Shown here: in pieces, positions 21,246 through 32,181 of the stretch
How the letters are laid out: each line of letters begins with the position of its first letter
Numbering within the stretch: position 1 is the stretch's first letter
NCBI GenBank assembly: GCA_902728285.1
Contig: CACVBU010000993.1
Coordinates: forward strand, 578,688 to 642,687
From: Clytia hemisphaerica
Taxonomy: Eukaryota > Cnidaria > Hydrozoa > Leptothecata > Clytiidae
Reading direction: 5' to 3'
Length of the DNA stretch: 64,000 nucleotides
Notes under the pieces: generated by a model
What the model saw: the letters and a program-made list of their open reading frames with translations, nothing else
The model's database searches: none
What the model was told of the DNA's origin: nothing
Program-made: the position numbers and the translations under genes

Positions 21246-24121
21246 CTTGTTCAAGCCAACAACAACGTCCTCGCAAAGAAGGACTGAACAAGCGAAATCA
21301 TTAATTTTGATATATTATTTACTGAGGATTGATTAGAATTATAGATCAACTATTTTGAGTTAAATATGATTAAAAAGGAGTCTTCTACCTAAAAATTAGC
21401 AAAAATAAGAATTGACACAATTTGTGTCCAAACCAGCATACTAAGGACCTATCCTAAAAATTATCAACAAAAATTGTCTTATTTACCCCTAAAATGAGGT
21501 TTAAATTCATTTGAAAAAGCGAGAAATTGAAAGTCCAGTCCACACAGCTATAAGCAAACAACAAACAGCACACAAGATTTTTGCTTGGTTAATATCTTTT
21601 TAACCTTGAGAAGGTTTAGTGAGTGAGACATTCCAACGAGAATATACTATGACTAACATGAACTGATTCATTCTCGTGGACATTTGAAGCACAGTGTTAC
21701 AGCAAAAAAAAGGTTGAGCATGGGGAGAGCAGCAGAGCAGCGAGCAGAAAAATGTAAATAGAAGCGGAACAAAAGCCGAAAAACGATGGATTATGGAGTA
21801 TTTGATGCTATTTTGTGAATAATTCTTTACGCCAATATTGAAGCTTAAGCAAACTTTGAAAAAGTGTTTTTGCCACTGTGCCAGAACGGTACTTCGATGT
21901 GTATGTACGCCAAAGATTTTCAGCCTCAGTTACCTGAATTCCAGAGACTGGGACAAAACATTTCAAGCTTCTAAGAAAAGCTTATTACTACACACGCTAT
22001 TGGAGTAATTTTAATTTGAACTGTTTTGTCACATATTATGAATAGACTCGAACACTCTCTCTACTAATACCACTGGCACTACACACTGTACTACCGTGTT
22101 GATGTTGAACGCCGGAGCGTACTTTGCTCAAATCAAAACTGAACATAACAAACTTTGTGACTTTTTAGAACCAGACATCCAATAAAATACGCAAACACAA
22201 TGTTTTACCTACTTGTGAAATGAAAAGTTTTTAACCATGTTGACGGTGATTACAACGGGGGGGGGGGCATGGTATCTGAAATTCACTTGGCCTTTATTTT
22301 CAAAACATATGGATTGAAGACAAGATGAATCTGTTTTTATGGGAGCAAAACAAACACACTTGTTGAAATACAAAGTCTGGATCAATTTTTGCAGGAATTA
22401 CCTTAAGAGTATGAATTTATGCGAGGATAAATTAATGCAGGATAAATTAATGCAGGATTAATTGATGCAGGATTAATTAATTAGGCCCTAATTTGCATTA
22501 TTTAAATTTGGCAATTCTTCAGCCATTCACATTGATCAATTCCGCATAATAATTTATTCTACCATTAATTTATACTCACGGTTGGGCATCCACTATCCAC
22601 AAATTTGAGCCTTTCGCAAGGACTTATTTTCGTGTTAAGTTATTAACACGTTAAGTTATTTTCAAAAAGTGATAAAATAAGTTTTGGTGTATTTATGTAT
22701 TAACAGTAATTTCGTTGAAGAATCTCCGCTTTCTTGCTTGCCAGGGAAGTGGAAGTGGATTACAGCAATAGAAAAAAATTGTGTACAGTGGCGGATTAGA
22801 TGATGTTTTAATATTTTCATGGTGACTAATTTTTGCTGAAGGCCCCTTTTTAGATTTTCTTAGGATTTTATTTTATTGTCTTTTGTAAATAAGAACAAAA
22901 TCTGTTCTGCTGTGAAATCCGGGTAATTAATCACTGAAAATTAATACCTTAATTAAAACTATCTGATTCAACTGCCAATTTTGAGAGCAACTATCAAATT
23001 TATATCTTTAGTAGCCATGAAGAAATTTTATTCAAGCTATAAACTGAAAACTTTTTGCAGTAACACGTATAAACATTGTTAAAGTTTTTCAGATAATTTT
23101 CAGTAACCTTTGGTACAAATAAATTATATCTACAGTATGCCACCAGTCCAAAGTTACTTACTTTTTAAATTTCAAATCAAATGACTGGAATTGTATTCAA
23201 TTTCATTTTGGAATTCGCCTTTAATCTGCATTATGAATTCTTTATGGGTGGGAAGCACTTTCAGTTTCAGTACACATTCTTATGTTTGGGTTTTCAAAAG
23301 TGATTTTTATCTGGTGATTGAAGAAAATCAACTTTGATATCATTCTAGTTCTTAACATGTTGCGAAACCTGTAATGGTTTTAATTTAGGTCACTTTGCAT
23401 CAGAAAGTGTAGATTTAACATGTTTTTTTTTTGGATTGATACTTTCGTTATGTATGGATCTTATTGAGGAAATTTTAACCGCATCGGCTCGTGTTTCTTA
23501 ACTTTAAACAGCTCTAGTAACATTGATTGCTCTCTTCATGGCTAAGTTCCTCTGGGCTAATATCTGCTATCGGCGGGGCATTCATAGCGACAGCTACTTG
23601 CTAGTATAATCTTACATGAATGATGTTTTTAAAAATGATTGAGTTCCAGCGAATGAAAGTTTGTAAATTGCCTAGATATTTTATCATGATTAGCATAATT
23701 ACGCATGAATTAACATATTTTATGCACGGATCGCGAATCGTGCATCGTAAATCATTAGATCGTGCATCTTAAATTACACCAACCCCGTTTAAAGTTTTAT
23801 TAGCTTTAATGGTTTAATAGCTTTGCCCCTGGTGCCAGTTTTGTGATCAATTTTATCAAAATTAAGTGTTGATAGGACATCAGACAGAAGATTGCCCTGG
23901 AGGTATTTTTGAATAAAAAAGATACTCATTACTTTCGTACTTTCACCTGATCAAAGATTTTGAGTAATTTAAGCTCAGCAAATTAAGAATTGAATTAATT
24001 GAATTAAGAAATTCCATGTATGATTGTTCTCTGAAAGGGTTTAATATTTCTTTGCTGTCTTTTTAATCTTTGTGTAAACTTTTAAGTATGTTTTGCATAT
24101 TTTTGCATATAATTTAAGATA
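21246..24121. other. Intergenic, with a 15-bp tandem repeat
   Basis: No gene seen across 2.9 kb. About four copies of a GCAGGATAAATTAAT-like unit lie at about 22430-22485. A G-run occurs at about 22257. Near 23730-23770 two GATCGTGCATC-like words recur. Confidence 0.5.
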
Positions 24122-24391
24122 CAAGCTTTTTTTTTATAAGAATGGTGTTTTTTCATTTCATCATAGATATTCTTAATTTTTTGGCGAAAATCATCCAAAA
24201 ATATTCTTACGGTATTCTTAGGTTAAGATCGATATTGGCAATCTACAGGCTAAAATGCATTAAAAATGGCATTCTTTATAGGTTCAGTTGCTAAATTTCA
24301 TGATGGTGATATTCTTACCATATTCTTAATTTTTTGTTCATTTTCATCATGGACATTCTTATAAAGTGTATTCTTATAAAAAAAAAGCGTG
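24122..24391. repeat. CACGT-T-run family MITE, word ATATTCTTA
   Basis: TA at both borders. Left end CAAGC, T-run, ATAAGAAT; right end ATTCTTATAAA, A-run, GCGTG. The interior repeats ATTCTTAnnnTATTCTTA and TAGGCT. 270 bp. Confidence 0.8.
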
Positions 24392-24986
24392 TAGTGGATT
24401 GAAAGGCGAAAAGGTCTATTGGGGTGATTCTTTCTGAAAAATTGCAAACTGACCCCCTACGATTTAAAAATACGTAGTATGAAACCCGTAGTATGATTGG
24501 CTTAAAATTTCAAGAAAGCAAATACTTTATGCGTAAGTTGTATTGATTTTTGGTGATGCTCTTTATCACATCAAAAGACAAAAAGTATAACTAGATAACT
24601 TATTGAGGTAAAAAGAATCCAAATATCAATTAGCTATCGATTATAGATTTTAATCGATAGGTGATCAATCGATTAACATCGATTTCTATCGATGATTGAT
24701 TTCATCGTCTGGATTGGAGAGAACAAGGGGTGTTTTGGTGTAATCTCGCCTCATGCTGCATACTATACAGCAGTAGACAGAGTTCTGCTGCTTATCCTAT
24801 ACCAAAAAGAGTTTCTTATAGAAATATAGGAAGTTTATCTATTTCAGACTCAATTTTTTTCAGACAATTAACTTTTTCCAATTGATGACTAATCGATGAT
24901 TGGATATCGATTGATTCCTATAATAGATAAGTAATAGTTGTTTTGGAGAACGCGACAACCTATATATTGATATGCTATATTGAATA
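24392..24986. other. Spacer rich in ATCGAT words
   Basis: ATCGAT and AATCGAT recur at about 24640-24710 and 24890-24925 in both orientations, suggesting a decayed palindromic element. I could not define its ends. Confidence 0.35.
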
Positions 24987-25215
24987 CTGTGAAGTCTGGT
25001 AACTTGCATCAGTGGTGGGAAACTTGCACAGCCCTCAAATGAATGGCCTGGCTGGTCATTAAAATATAAAGTTAAATCAAAACAAATATGGTAGAGTAGA
25101 GCTGCAAGTGGAGCTGCATAGTTAATTTGTTTTGAAATTTTGCTGCTTTGATTGGTCATTCATTTGATGGCTATGAAATTTTCCCTCTACTGATACAAGT
25201 TACCCGAGTTCACGG
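24987..25215. repeat. MITE with AACTTGCATCAGT ends
   Basis: Left end CTGTGAAGTCTGGTAACTTG, then CATCAGTGG; right end inverted (CTACTGATACAAGTTACCCG, then AGTTCACGG), with TA on both sides. A related right arm lies at about 52140-52174. Confidence 0.75.
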
Positions 25216-25574
25216 TAATTACTCTACAACAGTTACTTAGAGAAATTCTCCGGATAAATCGCATGCGCACTGAGGTTTTAATGAAACAATAGAGAGTTTC
25301 GAAACACGAAACCTAAACCTATCAGCTGTGTTTTAAACATTCTTTTATTTGAAATCTCTATTGATAAACATTATATTATGTTTAAACCTATTAATAAGCA
25401 ATTCCTGGTGGGTATTACTAGTGGCCGCTTATAGCAGTGCCTATAGACCAAGAGTAAGTCCTGAAAGCCTGGAACTGTCTAATATGTAGACTAGCAGGGG
25501 AAACTCAATTGCCTAGTGATTCATTGTATGATTATTCATAGATCGACTCTAAAATGAACAATTGATCACAATGG

Positions 25575-25825
25575 ATAGCCATGATGACTACCCTGAGTTT
25601 CAGAGGTTGAGTTTTCAAAGAATATTTCAACCTCCGAAGACCAATAATAGAAATTTTGTCGCGATGTGTCAATCTAATCACTGCAGAAAGAATCTATGAT
25701 TCTCTATCACTGACTCTTTTTAAAAAACATTGATGATATTTGTGAGTTGTGTTTTCAACAACGGCAATAAAGATATCAACTTTGAACCTCATCCAATATC
25801 TTGGATGGTCGTCATGGTTACTTTT
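25575..25825. repeat. Dispersed repeat with inverted arms
   Basis: The left arm (CCATGATGACTACCCTGAG) is matched by an inverted, diverged arm near 25800-25822 (GGATGGTCGTCATGG). The interior is related to 15755-15860. An open frame covering the right part (25730-25966) has no recognisable domain. Confidence 0.45.
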
Positions 25826-26236
25826 CTTTGCATTGATTGCGCGCTGAATAGAATCTGGATTGGTCGGCACAGCGTCGATATAAGATTTAAACCTGTGCTT
25901 TTCACGGTATATGATGACTGGATGAAAAAACGAATCAACAAGCCATACTCAAGATTTTTAGAATAGGCTTTCAATTATAGAGATCAGTCGAAATCCAATC
26001 AATCAATCAATCAATTATCCCAATCTTTATCCCTTAAAGACTTAAAAATCTGTTCAGAAAATAACCTACCTTTAAGAAAAGTAAAGTTGGAGAAGTCGTT
26101 GATTGGATTAGAAGGATGCGAAGATGTCTGGAAGTGATTTCAGATTTATGAAGAAATCAAACATCAAACAATAAACTGATAAATTTAGTCTCAACCACCA
26201 AACACGTTGTGACCAGTGACTGAGTATGTACGTAAA

Positions 26237-26356
26237 TTTTCGAGTCGGAGTCGGCTTTTTATTGTATTTGGGTTGAGGGTCGGCTTTTTTCCAAGGGTCG
26301 AGGATCGGCCTTTTTCCAGGGTCAGGGTCGAGGTCGAGGTCAAGGTCGAGGTCGGG
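26237..26356. repeat. GGTCGAGGTC-type simple repeat
   Basis: Irregular GTCGG, GGGTCGAGG and AGGTCGAGGTCAAGGTCGAG units. Confidence 0.7.
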
Positions 26357-26527
26357 TTAATAGAGATCGCCATTCCTGCCTAATGCCTACACACTGCTGC
26401 CAATTGACTGTATTTGGTTTTTGCTTGGAGGATGAGTCACATGAGTTATCTTTATTTTTTAAGTTTTATTTTTGTCCATTTCTTCTCTTAAAAAATTCAT
26501 TGGAGAGGACATTTTACAGTCACTAAT

Positions 26528-26765
26528 CAGCGCTGTGGTATAGTGGTCATTACCTTGGTTGCTCCACATGCGACTGAGGTTCGATTCCCACTCGCAGCGG
26601 TTCACTTGGCAAGTGAATGAACCTTCGCCCGGGTCAACCAATTCCATGTGAGGGGAATAGGGTAGTCAGTCCAAGGTGCTAACGGGGCGCTCATTGAAAG
26701 TGTCTATAGTTGTGAAAATAGGCCTCAAAGCCTCCTGCAACTCAACCAAATAGAAATAGAAATCT
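26528..26765 (+). mobile_element. tRNA-derived SINE
   Basis: The first 70 bp form a tRNA-like head. An A-box-like GTGGTATAGTGGTCATTACC lies at about 26534 and a B box GGTTCGATTCC at about 26579, at normal spacing. These are the internal RNA polymerase III promoter boxes. A non-tRNA body follows, then an AAATAGAAATAGAAAT tail. Tail and body exclude an ordinary tRNA gene; there is no clean cloverleaf or discriminator end. Confidence 0.75.
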
Positions 26766-27004
26766 ATTAATTAAATTCTGTAAAAGAATATCACAAAACA
26801 ATTTTAGCTGACTATAAGGCTGATCAGTTGTTTGTAAAAGTTACAGATGAAATGGGATTTAGAAAGGCCAGGAATATCAAGCCTTGCATTCCATTTTATT
26901 TTTGTAACAGTCCTTTTTGTACAAGTCCATTTTTTTACCAAAGGAGGAACCACTCTGCTAGATGAATCCAGATGAACCGAGGGTGTTATTTGAGATAAGC
27001 ATTT

Positions 27005-27511
27005 CCAGACGGTGTCAATCGAACGAATTGAACGCCAAATCAATCGAACGAAATTAAACCCAATCGAATATTTGCAATTATCGAATTTTACCCAGGATAT
27101 GCCGTTCAATTGCTTCGATCACGTTTTTGACATAACATATTTGATTATGTTCGATTACGTTCGATTTATTCAATTGCATTTCGTACGGTACTTAAGCGCT
27201 CGGCCGCCCACGCTAAAAAGCTCTAACAGAGTGATCCAATTTAATTTGATCGCAATCAAACGAAATCGAAGATTAATCGAATGTAATTGACAATCAATCG
27301 AATGTAATTGACAATCAATCGAACATAGTCAGCTATTATCAATCGAACCAATCTAACCTTACTCGAACGCAATCGAACACAATCAATTGGCCGTTCGATT
27401 GAGATTCGATTACGTTCAACAATGGAATCGCAATCATTCAATCGCGTTCAATTACGTTCGATTGGTTCGATAGCGATTTTTGTTCGAAGTTGTTCGATTG
27501 ACATCGTCTGG
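27005..27511. repeat. Foldback element of AATCGAACG words with 6-bp GCATTT duplication
   Basis: Ends CCAGACGGTGTCAATCGAAC and the inverse (GTTCGATTGACATCGTCTGG). GCATTT abuts both ends (26999-27004, 27512-27517). The arms are filled with AATCGAACGTAATTG-like words on the left and their complements on the right, with changes of orientation inside. A GC-richer core lies at about 27195-27225. Confidence 0.85.
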
Positions 27512-27517
27512 GCATTT

Positions 27518-28806
27518 GATTTTGAAAAGCAACGAAATCAAAAAAAATTATGGTTTTTCAATTTTGGCACTTATTGCTTATTTTGGTGGCTTGGAGAGGC
27601 ACTAGTTCAACCTTGCCTCAGCATCTGTGTATCCCAGGCTTTATTTCCTTACTGATTGACACAAGAGAAAACCCTAGGTTGATGTAGAGTTTCCCCTTGC
27701 AGAGAGGGGAACTTCTCAAAACCATACCTCGTAAAAAAATCTGGCGTTAAAAATTATATATCACTGTATTTTAACAGTGTAAAAAAAACAAATGAAACTG
27801 AATGAAATCTGACGTTTTACTGTAGTTTTTTAATTATGTAATATTCCAGCATAATATTTGGCGCAATCTGTAAGCAACAAAAAACTGAATTGAACTTTTC
27901 GAACCAATTAAACAATTGAACTAAACCAATGAAAAAAATTAATCAAACTCTAAGATTTTTTAAGAAATTGGGAGTGTTATGATCAAGCTCAATCAATGGG
28001 TTGCGGTTTAATCAGTTCGATAACCCAGTTTTGTTTGAGAAGTTCGTGAAGTGAGGATCGAATATCATTGAATTAATCAAACTTTTTGTTCGATTAGGTT
28101 CAACAAATTTTTTAATGAAACTATAATCCTTTAATAGAGTTTGATAATACATTTTACCAAACGTTTCAGACCCTTACAGTGATTTTATATCTTATTTTGC
28201 TGAAGCCACCTGAAAATGAGCAAGAGATGTTGAAACAATGGGCAAAACAAATCAAAATGAGTGCGAGTCAAAACTACTAAAGATAAATCAGATTTTTACT
28301 GTTAGAATTCAATTCAGTGATCCCCAAACATATCCTTACATTGTATCCAGCTAAAAGAAGACCCTTATAGTGCACTTTTGTTGTAATTTGTATTGTATTT
28401 TTGTTTTGTGGGTATTGTCTTTAGTGTTTCCATTTTGAGTAGTTGAAAGTTTTATACTTCTAGACTATATATATGATATTTTGAAAGATTTGAATGAAAA
28501 TAGCCCTTTAAAATGTTTAAAGAAAGTTTACTCATTCTGAATGTTCTCTCATAACTGTACCATTATGTGAAAATAAAGGGCTTTTTTCAAAGAAATGACT
28601 ACAAAACAAAACAAGAGGAAATTTTGAGGCAGTTTTTCACAGGTAATTTTTGACTTCAAGGCTCTCAAAATTCAACAAACTTTGTAGAGTGGTTTGCTGA
28701 AATACCTGATTTTGACATTATGATTTTAACAAACCAAGAGCCACGAGTTATTAAACCCTAGAATTTTGATAGATTATTCAAACCATCAATATCATTTATA
28801 AGTTAA
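27518..28806. other. Intergenic, no gene seen
   Basis: AT-rich. AACCAATTAAACAATTGAACT-like words at 27890-28050 may be decay of a palindromic repeat. CCCTTACAGTG or CCCTTATAGTGCACTTTTG at about 28170 and 28360 resemble the internal word of the element at 38582-38960. Confidence 0.4.
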
Positions 28807-30981
28807 TAAAGGGATTATATCATCAGATGATTTTTAATATTTGGCTTAGAGATACCTTCCAAAGCTGAGATATTTGACTTTGAAATCTTTTTATACAGTC
28901 TTTACGTTGAATTTATATTGTTTTCAAGTAAAAATCTGAAAAAAATTCCAAGTCGAATATCTTTATGGTATAATAATTTAAGAATATCTTTAAGCCAAAT
29001 ATAATAAACCAGCCGAGGCTGGAAGGTCAGCCAATAGAGCTTAGCAAGATAGCTTTAATAAGTGGGTTAACAGATATAAGAGATGTACTGAAACAGAGTA
29101 GACTAAAAATGTTGAATAATGTACAAAATGTGAAACATTTGATAACTTGATTTAAAATTATTTAAAACAAGCCTGAGAGCTCCTCCCTCCCCCCCCCACG
29201 AGAAGATCAAAGTATACTTCTCTTTAGCATTGTAGCACTGTTTCTACGACATCAAACAATTAAGCTATAGTTCATTACTATAATATAAAAGAGAAACATA
29301 GTGTAATTAAACTTTTTGTTAATTTCATTCTAGTCAGTTATGATACATTTTTTCTGTTGGATATAGACAATATCCACATCTGACCAAAGTGTTATTTAGA
29401 AATAAATTAGAAAACCATCTTGAAGACTTTGCTGGTCGCAAATGATAATCGAAAGCAAAACTTAAAATTCATAACTATGCAGGGAAGCTCATTTTTCCCC
29501 CATTTTGCTTTAAACTCCCTTTTGATTGGTCTATGAATTTGGGCGATCGCTTTACCGCCTTGGCGGAATAAACACACGACCATAATAAATTAATTCAACA
29601 GGGCAGCGGAGTAGCAATTAATTTCAACTGGGAGTCCTCTCTTCTGTGCCAAGCACTGGTAGTGTTTTTTAAACTTTAAAACAATGACTGTGCAAGTTGT
29701 GACGAGAGTGTGCATGTTGTGTAACTTGACGGTATAATTCATTAAATTCTAGAAACCATTTTTCATAACTTTCTTCAGTCCGCTTTCTGCAAGTCTGATA
29801 AGAGATATGTATAAACTGTTATCGCCATTCATTCCATTCCATCATTCAGTCAAAACGTGCGCCAAGGTTAGAAAAGGTTAGAAAAACACAATCTGCGTCC
29901 GGAACTGCGTGAAAAATAGTTTGATCAATTTCAACAAGAACTGTATATATTAATATTAATATAATTGATCAAATTCCAATGACCATTTGTCATAATTTTG
30001 CAAGTCCGATAATAGGAGATGTGATGTCATCATTTGGTTCCCGCCATCTGACCGACACTGATTTACGGTCAGCAGGTAGAGTTGGAAAGTCGGAAAGCTT
30101 TTCCGCTGCTTTGCTGGATTTCCACTGTCAACCTCTGCAAGCTCTGTGTTTACAAGTTTTCAAATCGAAGTAGCGAGCCGCATGCTAATGGAGAGTAGAC
30201 CGAAAACCAGTTTATCCACGGTTTCTTAATTCGGATCAGTCCACACGGATTCCCTTTCAACAAGATGTAGCTGCTTCTTAAAAGAAAAATATTTTCGACC
30301 GACCGACCGAATGACGCCCACTTTTTAAAGTAGAAATGACGGGAACCAAACAATTTTTTTGCGATTCGCCTTATCAAACACGTCCAAACCAAGTCCAAAA
30401 AAGCACGATTGCATCCAGGTCTTTATCAAATTTAGACAGTAGCTGTACTTTTGTAAACTTTATCAAATTCCAATAACATTATAACACCATCAATCCCACC
30501 TAGAGGCAAACAAGAAAAATATGTTTTTATTGCAAAAACTAATAAAAAGCAGCAATAAAAAGTATCTGAGTATCAGAAAATTCAACATAAACAAAAACTT
30601 GAGCAAACGGCTTTAAACCTTCAAAAGATGTAGAAAAAGAATCCCCTTGATGAAAATTATGTGTTTGATTTGCCGAGTTAAAAAAATAAAAGACAGAAAT
30701 TGAAGCTTGCAACAGATTTACACTGGAAATACTTTGGTACAACACTGACTTATCACACCTGACTTATCGCTTGAGCCGCCATCTTGAACACACCACTATG
30801 ATCTGTAAAAACAACGCACGCTAAAAGTACCCAAAAAGTTAACCCGATCGGAAGAAAGTTTAGAAATCAAAGTGAGATCGGGAAATCGGATTTTTTTTTT
30901 GTCGTCTTATGGAACTGGAAAATTTTACCTATTTGAATGCTCAGCTTCGGCTGACCAAAAAATCATCTGATAATCCCTTTA
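28807..30981. repeat. 2.2-kb terminal-inverted-repeat element without transposase
   Basis: The left end TAAAGGGATTAT...CATCAGATGATTTTT is matched by an inverted right end (AAAAAATCATCTGATAATCC, then CTTTA). Inner copies of GGTCAGCC and its complement follow on each side. No transposase-like frame. Internal features include a C-run near 29190, two related stretches near 29750 and 29980 (CATAA-TTT, GCAAGTC-GATAA), and three CGAC units at about 30296. Confidence 0.5.
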
Positions 30982-31656
30982 CTAAAGAAACTTGATTCAA
31001 GTTAACCATAAAGTCCTTCACTTTTCTGATATTGTCTTATTCCTACAGACAGTAGCTCTTAAATTATTTTGACCAATCATTATCATTGATAAATCCAAAG
31101 TATATTATCTTCAATATAACCTTATTTACAACTTAAACTTTTTCTTCACTATTTACAAAATTGTCCTGAATTAAAACATTTGATATGATAAAAAAATCGA
31201 TAGTTCTTCTAGAATATTATTTCTGTTGTTAGTAGTATACGGATAACTAAAAATCCAGACCATTGTAAATCGTAATGCCAGTCAAAAAAATTCGACAACT
31301 TCAAATTATTATAAAATCACTTGTACTAAAAGTCTTGTGGATTCGTTGATCGGAAATAATATTGACTAAAATCAGGAAAAAAACTTATCAAGAATGTGTA
31401 TAATATACATGATCATTATTTTAAATAATTTTTTCTCATTTCGAAAAATAATAAAAATTTACCACTTTGTAAGACCAATATAATTGGCTTTTCATTGAAA
31501 TTTCATATTTCAAGATTTGTCCGAGAATATCCAGTAATGTTTTGCAACAACTTTCATAATAATTGTTTGTTTTGCCATTTTACGTACATAATTTTTTTTA
31601 AACTTTACCAAGGATAAACATTTCTTCGTTTCAAGCACAATGGTTTAAAATTAGGG
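30982..31656. other. Spacer downstream of the cadherin gene
   Basis: AT-rich, with no gene or paired repeat ends seen. Confidence 0.4.
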
Positions 31657-31662
31657 TTTATT
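31657..31662 (-). promoter_or_regulatory. Candidate polyadenylation signal of the cadherin gene
   Basis: AATAAA on the minus strand about 157 nt past the stop at 31819-31821, a normal distance. Confidence 0.45.
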
Positions 31663-31818
31663 TCATCCATTTTGTGATCAGCATTGCTTTTTAAGCCAAA
31701 GTTTGTGGCCCTGTTTAATCTTTCACGTTATTGAAATTACGCCTTAATTAAGGATGCCATGCTTCGAAACCATACTTTTCCTTTTTGTTTACTTAAAAAC
31801 AGTACCATTATTTTTCAC

Positions 31819-32181
31819 TCACGCAAATGAACCTTCAGGTTTAGTATCAAAATCATATTCATAACTTGGTGGTCTGTGATGATTATTATCCATTGGATCA
31901 ACAAGACCAAGCGAATTTCCATCTTCATCAACGATAACTGATAGCTTTCGGTCGCGCGGTGATGGGCCATGCGATCCAGCGCGCGAGCGGTGGTTCTCTC
32001 TTAAAAGAGGTTGAGAGTCACCTCCTGTTTTTTGGTGTGTCGGATTGTTAACCATGTTGGGTGCCCGGTATACGGTCATGACCGATGATGCAGCGAATCC
32101 GGATGAGGCGTGTGAGGAATTTGAACTTCGAGACGGGGGTCGTTCGATAATCACACTGAAAGGATCATCATTGTAGATTTC
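31819..32181 (-). CDS. Cadherin exon 22, C-terminal cytoplasmic tail
   Basis: Acceptor TCTCTTTCAG/GAAATC, 120 codons and TGA. It encodes a low-complexity tail: Ser-rich SRSSNSSHASSG, basic RENHRSRAGSHG, and an end with PPSYEYDFD. The PPSY word is a possible WW-domain ligand (PPxY), which I infer from the motif only. Confidence 0.9.
   Translation of the reverse strand, partial: EIYNDDPFSVIIERPPSRSSNSSHASSGFAASSVMTVYRAPNMVNNPTHQKTGGDSQPLLRENHRSRAGSHGPSPRDRKLSVIVDEDGNSLGLVDPMDNNHHRPPSYEYDFDTKPEGSFA

Noticed and set aside
22257..22267. G-run as a quadruplex or regulatory site
   Set aside because: A single homopolymer run; several C- or G-runs occur in this window and look like ordinary slippage.
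25730..25966. 78-codon plus-strand frame
   Set aside because: It lies in a dispersed repeat with inverted arms and has no domain.
26528..26600. Functional tRNA gene
   Set aside because: A and B boxes are present, but the acceptor and T stems do not pair properly and a SINE body follows.
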